Below the pieces are notes generated by a model that searched no databases, was not told the DNA's origin, and saw only the letters and a list, made by a program, of their open reading frames with translations. 8,256 bases of DNA from Thermodesulfobacteriota bacterium. Lineage in GTDB: Bacteria > Desulfobacterota > Desulfobacteria > Desulfobacterales > RPRI01. The position numbers and the translations under genes were made by a program. Numbering within the stretch: position 1 is the first letter of the stretch; each line of letters opens with the position of its first letter. The stretch is from the NCBI GenBank assembly GCA_030836965.1, contig JAUPLM010000008.1:1-8256 (forward strand). Direction: 5' to 3'. This document shows, piece by piece, positions 5,364 to 8,256 of this stretch.

Positions 5364-7094
5364 CTATGTCGCAAGCAGTTTCCTCAGGTTTGTTCTTGCA
5401 AACTCAATCGAAGGATCAAGTTCTAGAGCCACCCTGTAATAATATGCGGCTTTCTCCTTGTCCCCCATATCACGGTAGTTTGACGCCAGGTTGGCGTAAT
5501 CGATCGCCGAGCCGGGATTGATTTTTAAAGCCTTCCTGAAATTTTCTATCGCCAAATCATGCTCCTTCAGTTTGAAGTGACAGAAACCCATCAGGTTATA
5601 GATGTCGGTTCTTTCGGTGTCGTATTTTTCACCTTCTTTCAATACGGCAAGAGCCTGCCGGTATTCCCCCATATCTTTGTAGCAGATTCCCATATATGAA
5701 AAAATACTGGGCATATCCTGTTCCGGCGGCTCAAGTTCGAAGGCTTTCCTGAAATAAGAGAGGGCTGTATCCGGATTATTCAATGAAAGATTTGTTTGTC
5801 CCATGTAAAAATTAATGTAGTATTTTCCGGGAAGCAGTTTGTCAATTTTCTTCAATTCACAAAGAGCCTCTTCTGGTTTGCAGTTTTCAACAATAATCTT
5901 TGCGCAGAAGAGCCCTACGCTTGTTCCGATAGCTCTTTCCCTGAAATGGGCTCCGGGTATAATGGTGTAAAAGGCCGGTATCTGAAGCTTCGGATGCATG
6001 GTATTTATGACAATGACTTCCAGTCCTTTATCCGCGAGAGCAGCCGTCAGGTTCTCCACCTCGGTTCTGATGTTGTTGTCTGAAAGGTCGGGCAGGCTTT
6101 GAATATTTACAGTTGTTTCCGCTTCAGTAATAAAACGGGCTTCATCCGTTGTTTTGAATTTTGGAAGACCGCTTGCGACATAATTTGAAGATGTGTCGAA
6201 ATCACCGGCAAGCTGGGCCGTTTCAGTAAGAGCTCTGCTTAAAGCCTTTTGAGGGTCCGGGGTCGTTCCGGCCGTCCACACGATTTCACTTTTATCCGGA
6301 AAAGTTGAAGGGTCGTAGGCGAGCACTCCGACGGTGGGTATTCCGAGCTCCATGGAAAAATCCGATATGAAGAGCCTGATACCGGCCGAGCGGAATTTCT
6401 GTAGCATTTCGACTACCATGGGATCGGTTGCCGAATCGGGATTGATTCCGGGAACCCTCAGGTTGTTGTTGCTGATTATTGATGAAACATGTCTTTCAAC
6501 TATTTCGCATATACCCTGGCTGAGAGCCTCTTCAACACAGTTTCCGGCTGACGGGCCGTTGAATTCGTTAATCATGTAGAACCAGTCGAAAGGTATAAGA
6601 ACCTCTTCGTTCCTTGTCAGATTATATGCCCATGTCCATTTGAGAGTCAGGTTTTCAAAAATTTTGCGGGTTATACCGGTCTCTTCCGTAGAATCATGAA
6701 CAGACTTCGCGATCATATCAAAGGGGATTGCGGCATCCCTTATATTTGAATATTTTTCACGGAAAAAATTTTCCGGATTATTGCAGAAAGAGAAGAAACT
6801 GAATCTTTCCGCGAGTTCCATTACGGCGCTTGCTTCGGCCTGGGATGGAGTGGCTCCTTTTCCCATCTGTTTTTTTGTTCCTGTTACGGCTGAGGCGTCT
6901 CTTCCGCACCTGCTGAAGTATACCGGTATGCCGAGTCGCCCGTTATCAATTCTTTCCGTCTCCCGGAGAATATCAAGATCGATTGTTTTCAGTTTTTCCC
7001 TGAAGCTTTTTATTGTTTCTTCCGGTGATTTTATTTTATCCTGATCAAGCGTAAAACGCTTGAAAGCATCATTAAGAATAACCCTGTAACTCAT
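5364..7094 (-). CDS. YcaO-domain ATP-dependent enzyme with C-terminal TPRs
   Basis: YcaO proteins use ATP to phosphorylate a peptide backbone amide and drive azoline, thioamide or amidine formation; E. coli-type YcaO is linked to RimO-dependent methylthiolation of ribosomal protein S12. This one has 576 residues. The YcaO domain spans about 50-400. Visible ATP/Mg motifs are GKGATPSQAEASAVMELAER (78-97, Glu87/Glu93/Glu96), QGICEIVERH (193-202, Glu197/Glu200) and RALTETAQ (287-294). Four TPR units follow at about 424-457, 462-495, 496-529 and 530-563, a protein-binding platform; E. coli YcaO (about 586 residues) has a similar overall size. The ATG at 7092-7094 is supported by GGAGGAA at 7108-7102. 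No TfuA, E1-like partner, dehydrogenase or rimO is in the window, so the substrate is unknown. Soluble and cytoplasmic by composition. The gene diverges from tRNA-Ala/hisB. Confidence 0.9.
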   Translation of the reverse strand: MSYRVILNDAFKRFTLDQDKIKSPEETIKSFREKLKTIDLDILRETERIDNGRLGIPVYFSRCGRDASAVTGTKKQMGKGATPSQAEASAVMELAERFSFFSFCNNPENFFREKYSNIRDAAIPFDMIAKSVHDSTEETGITRKIFENLTLKWTWAYNLTRNEEVLIPFDWFYMINEFNGPSAGNCVEEALSQGICEIVERHVSSIISNNNLRVPGINPDSATDPMVVEMLQKFRSAGIRLFISDFSMELGIPTVGVLAYDPSTFPDKSEIVWTAGTTPDPQKALSRALTETAQLAGDFDTSSNYVASGLPKFKTTDEARFITEAETTVNIQSLPDLSDNNIRTEVENLTAALADKGLEVIVINTMHPKLQIPAFYTIIPGAHFRERAIGTSVGLFCAKIIVENCKPEEALCELKKIDKLLPGKYYINFYMGQTNLSLNNPDTALSYFRKAFELEPPEQDMPSIFSYMGICYKDMGEYRQALAVLKEGEKYDTERTDIYNLMGFCHFKLKEHDLAIENFRKALKINPGSAIDYANLASNYRDMGDKEKAAYYYRVALELDPSIEFARTNLRKLLAT

Positions 7095-7186
7095 TTATCG
7101 GTTCCTCCGTGTTATCTGATGTAACGGTTTTTATAAACCATCCGGTTAATTTATCATCTTTTGACGGAAAAATAAATTTTTTTAAA

Positions 7187-7215
7187 TTGACCGTTTCATT
7201 CTGATTTGGTAATAA
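7187..7215 (+). promoter_or_regulatory. Probable promoter of tRNA-Ala and hisB
   Basis: TTGACC at 7187-7192, 17-base spacer, then TAATAA at 7210-7215, in an AT-rich stretch. Transcription would begin about 7222, a few bases before the tRNA 5' end at 7229, as expected for tRNA genes. The -35 is good; the -10 is moderate. Confidence 0.5.
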
Positions 7216-7228
7216 TTATAAAGAAAGT

Positions 7229-7304
7229 GGGGATGTAGCTCAGTTGGGAGAGCGCGGCGTTCGCAACGCCGAGGCCAGGGGTTCGAACCCCCTCATCTCC
7301 ACCA
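7229..7304 (+). tRNA. tRNA-Ala (anticodon CGC)
   Basis: A complete 76-base cloverleaf with encoded CCA. The acceptor stem GGGGATG (7229-7235) pairs with CATCTCC (7294-7300), including G3:U70, the main alanine identity element. The D arm is GCTC/GAGC. The anticodon stem CGGCG/CGCCG encloses loop TTCGCAA, giving anticodon CGC (reads GCG). The T arm is AGGGG/CCCCT with loop TTCGAAC. The discriminator is A. hisB starts 47 bases downstream with no terminator between. Confidence 0.97.
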
Positions 7305-7351
7305 GCAGGTTAATAATAAAAACAGGCCCAGATGGAAACTTAAGGTTGCTT

Positions 7352-7939
7352 ATGGAACGAACAGCCGATGTTGACCGGAAGACAAAAGAGACTGCAATAA
7401 GTTTAAAGCTTTCTCTGGACGGAACAGGGAAGCACGAAATAAACACAGGAGTCCCTTTTTTTGATCACATGCTTTCACTGTTTTCAGCTCATGGTTTTTT
7501 TGACCTGTTTATCACCGCAAGAGGTGATATTGAAATAGACTACCACCCCACAGTTGAAGATGTTGGTCTTGTCCTGGGAGATGCGCTGGACAAAGCGCTT
7601 GGAGACCGAAAGGGCATCAGGCGTTTCGGGCATGTTACGGTTCCTATGGACGATGCCCTGGCTTCAGTTGCGGTTGATCTGTCGAATCGCCCGTACCTGG
7701 TATACAATGTAACTCCCATGCCGTTCCCGGGGGGAAATTTTGATATAAGCCTTGCAAGGGAATTTTTCAGGGCTTTTTCCACACGGGGAGGTATGAATCT
7801 TCATATCAATGTTCTTTATGGCCAGAATGAACATCACATAATCGAATCCGTTTTCAAAGCAGCAGGGAGAGCTCTTGATCAGGCAACTTCAATTGATGAA
7901 CGTATAACAGGTATATGTTCTACAAAAGGAGTGCTTTAA
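7352..7939 (+). CDS. hisB: Imidazoleglycerol-phosphate dehydratase (monofunctional HisB)
   Basis: Catalyses dehydration of imidazole-glycerol phosphate to imidazole-acetol phosphate in histidine biosynthesis, a Mn-dependent cytoplasmic 24-mer in the family. The start is ATG 7352 (AAGG at 7342-7345), giving 195 residues, the usual size of the monofunctional form; the frame upstream runs into the tRNA and is not coding. Conserved blocks are [20 protein letters not shown] (33-52), TVED (67-70), [11 protein letters not shown] (84-94), NRPYLVYN (112-119), EFFRAF (137-142), [16 protein letters not shown] (150-165) and the C-terminal STKGVL. One oddity: the family motif HHTVED reads HPTVED here, with Pro66 (codon CCC, 7547-7549) where a metal-ligand His is expected. 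A single CAC to CCC change would explain it. The gene stands apart from any his operon and probably shares the tRNA-Ala promoter. Confidence 0.94.
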   Translation: MERTADVDRKTKETAISLKLSLDGTGKHEINTGVPFFDHMLSLFSAHGFFDLFITARGDIEIDYHPTVEDVGLVLGDALDKALGDRKGIRRFGHVTVPMDDALASVAVDLSNRPYLVYNVTPMPFPGGNFDISLAREFFRAFSTRGGMNLHINVLYGQNEHHIIESVFKAAGRALDQATSIDERITGICSTKGVL

Positions 7940-7940
7940 G

Positions 7941-8104
7941 CCGTTGTTCAAAAATTACTGAAATATTGAAATGCCATGACCGGCATAAGGAGCCGTAAGT
8001 CGTTACCGACATAAGGAGCCGTAACAAAATGGTCAGAAATATAATGGTCATTTCGTAACGGCTCCTAACAAAATGGTCAGAAATATAATGGTCATTTCGT
8101 AACG
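7941..8104. repeat. Compound tandem and inverted repeat after hisB
   Basis: Three layers are visible. (1) Bases 7941-7966 resemble the start of the repeat after lptE (21 of 26). (2) A 26-base unit occurs twice, 7979-7998 against 8005-8024 differing at one of 20 positions (core CATAAGGAGCCGTAA). (3) A 39-base unit is perfectly duplicated, 8022-8060 and 8066-8104, period 44; inside it ATGGTCA itself repeats. AGGAGCCGT (8014-8022) can pair with ACGGCTCCT (8058-8066), a 9-bp stem enclosing one copy. No U-tract follows, so it is not an obvious terminator. The frames across it are in-step translations of the repeat, not genes. Confidence 0.85.
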
Positions 8105-8256
8105 CCACCTTATCAGGAGAAAACTCTGAACTGTTCATTCCCATGGACCATTATGGAAAAGCTAAAATTCTTACGTTTTAAAACATGCTGCCTGCTGCTT
8201 ACAGATTTTCTGATGATGACGGCCTGAAGCTCCCGCATTTTTTCACCTGAGTTTAT
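8105..8256. other. Unassigned 3' end of window, with a doubtful minus-strand frame
   Basis: No gene is recognised. On the minus strand a frame is open from the window edge to TGA at 8113-8115. Its only ATG near the edge (8236-8238, preceded by GGTGA) would give 41 residues starting MRELQAVIIRK. It has no recognisable motif and may be a chance frame in repeated DNA. GACCATTAT (8146-8154) is the reverse complement of part of the neighbouring repeat, so the repeat element may extend here. Confidence 0.25.

Noticed and set aside
7126..7139. Small hairpin GGTTT-TTAT-AAACC upstream of ycaO
   Set aside because: A 5-bp AT-rich stem with no further support; not enough for a regulatory call.
7244..7351. 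Upstream extension of the hisB frame into the tRNA
   Set aside because: The extension is the translated tRNA-Ala and spacer; the ATG at 7352 with AAGG gives the normal family length.
7941..8104. CRISPR array
   Set aside because: Only two adjacent copies of each unit, no regular unique spacers, and no cas genes.
7920..8144. 74-codon minus-strand frame after hisB
   Set aside because: It overlaps the hisB 3' end and is mostly a translation of the tandem repeats, with the peptide itself duplicated in step.

Overview
The window reads as a piece of a Gram-negative, strictly bacterial chromosome, most likely a sulfate-reducing or related member of the Desulfobacterota (former Deltaproteobacteria). 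The basis is the LptE lipoprotein (an LPS-containing outer membrane), the gene order leuS-lptE-rpsT-murJ, the protein signatures (LeuRS, FtsB/DivIC-like, YqgE/AlgH, IGPD with a DYH-type motif) and moderate G+C. Lineage is inferred from style, not from a search.

Left part (1-1560): the 3' third of leuS enters from the left edge and is followed after 25 bp by lptE, which starts at TTG. A short intergenic repeat follows, and then a strong hairpin that terminates rpsT from the opposite strand. rpsT (minus strand, TTG start) and murJ (plus strand) diverge from a roughly 125-bp control region. It holds a perfect -35 box for rpsT and two identical 8-bp palindromes one helical turn apart.

Middle part (1951-4881): a tight plus-strand cluster murJ - ftsB/divIC-like - small TPR protein - yqgE, with gaps of 1, 24 and 20 bp. 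It links lipid II flipping, septum formation and an envelope/regulatory family of unclear role. It converges on a 48-codon cysteine-rich small protein gene on the minus strand, whose probable terminator lies inside the yqgE 3' end.

Right part (4882-8256): a 274-bp MITE-like element with long imperfect inverted repeats sits directly at the stop codon of ycaO. ycaO encodes a 576-residue YcaO-domain protein with four C-terminal TPRs and has no recognisable partner (no TfuA, ocin-ThiF-type protein or dehydrogenase) in the window. Divergent from it, a tRNA-Ala(CGC) lies 47 bp upstream of hisB with no terminator between, so the two are probably co-transcribed. The hisB product has Pro where the metal-binding HHTVED motif of the family has its second His. 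After hisB comes a compound tandem/inverted repeat whose two ends recur, in shortened form, after lptE.

The most unusual items are the MITE at the ycaO stop codon, the orphan YcaO-TPR enzyme with a same-strand Cys-rich small protein downstream, the HisB ligand substitution, the twin palindromes between rpsT and murJ, and the dispersed repeat family following lptE and hisB. Nothing seen proves an entirely new system. The YcaO/small-protein pair is the best candidate for something undescribed, and it is speculative.
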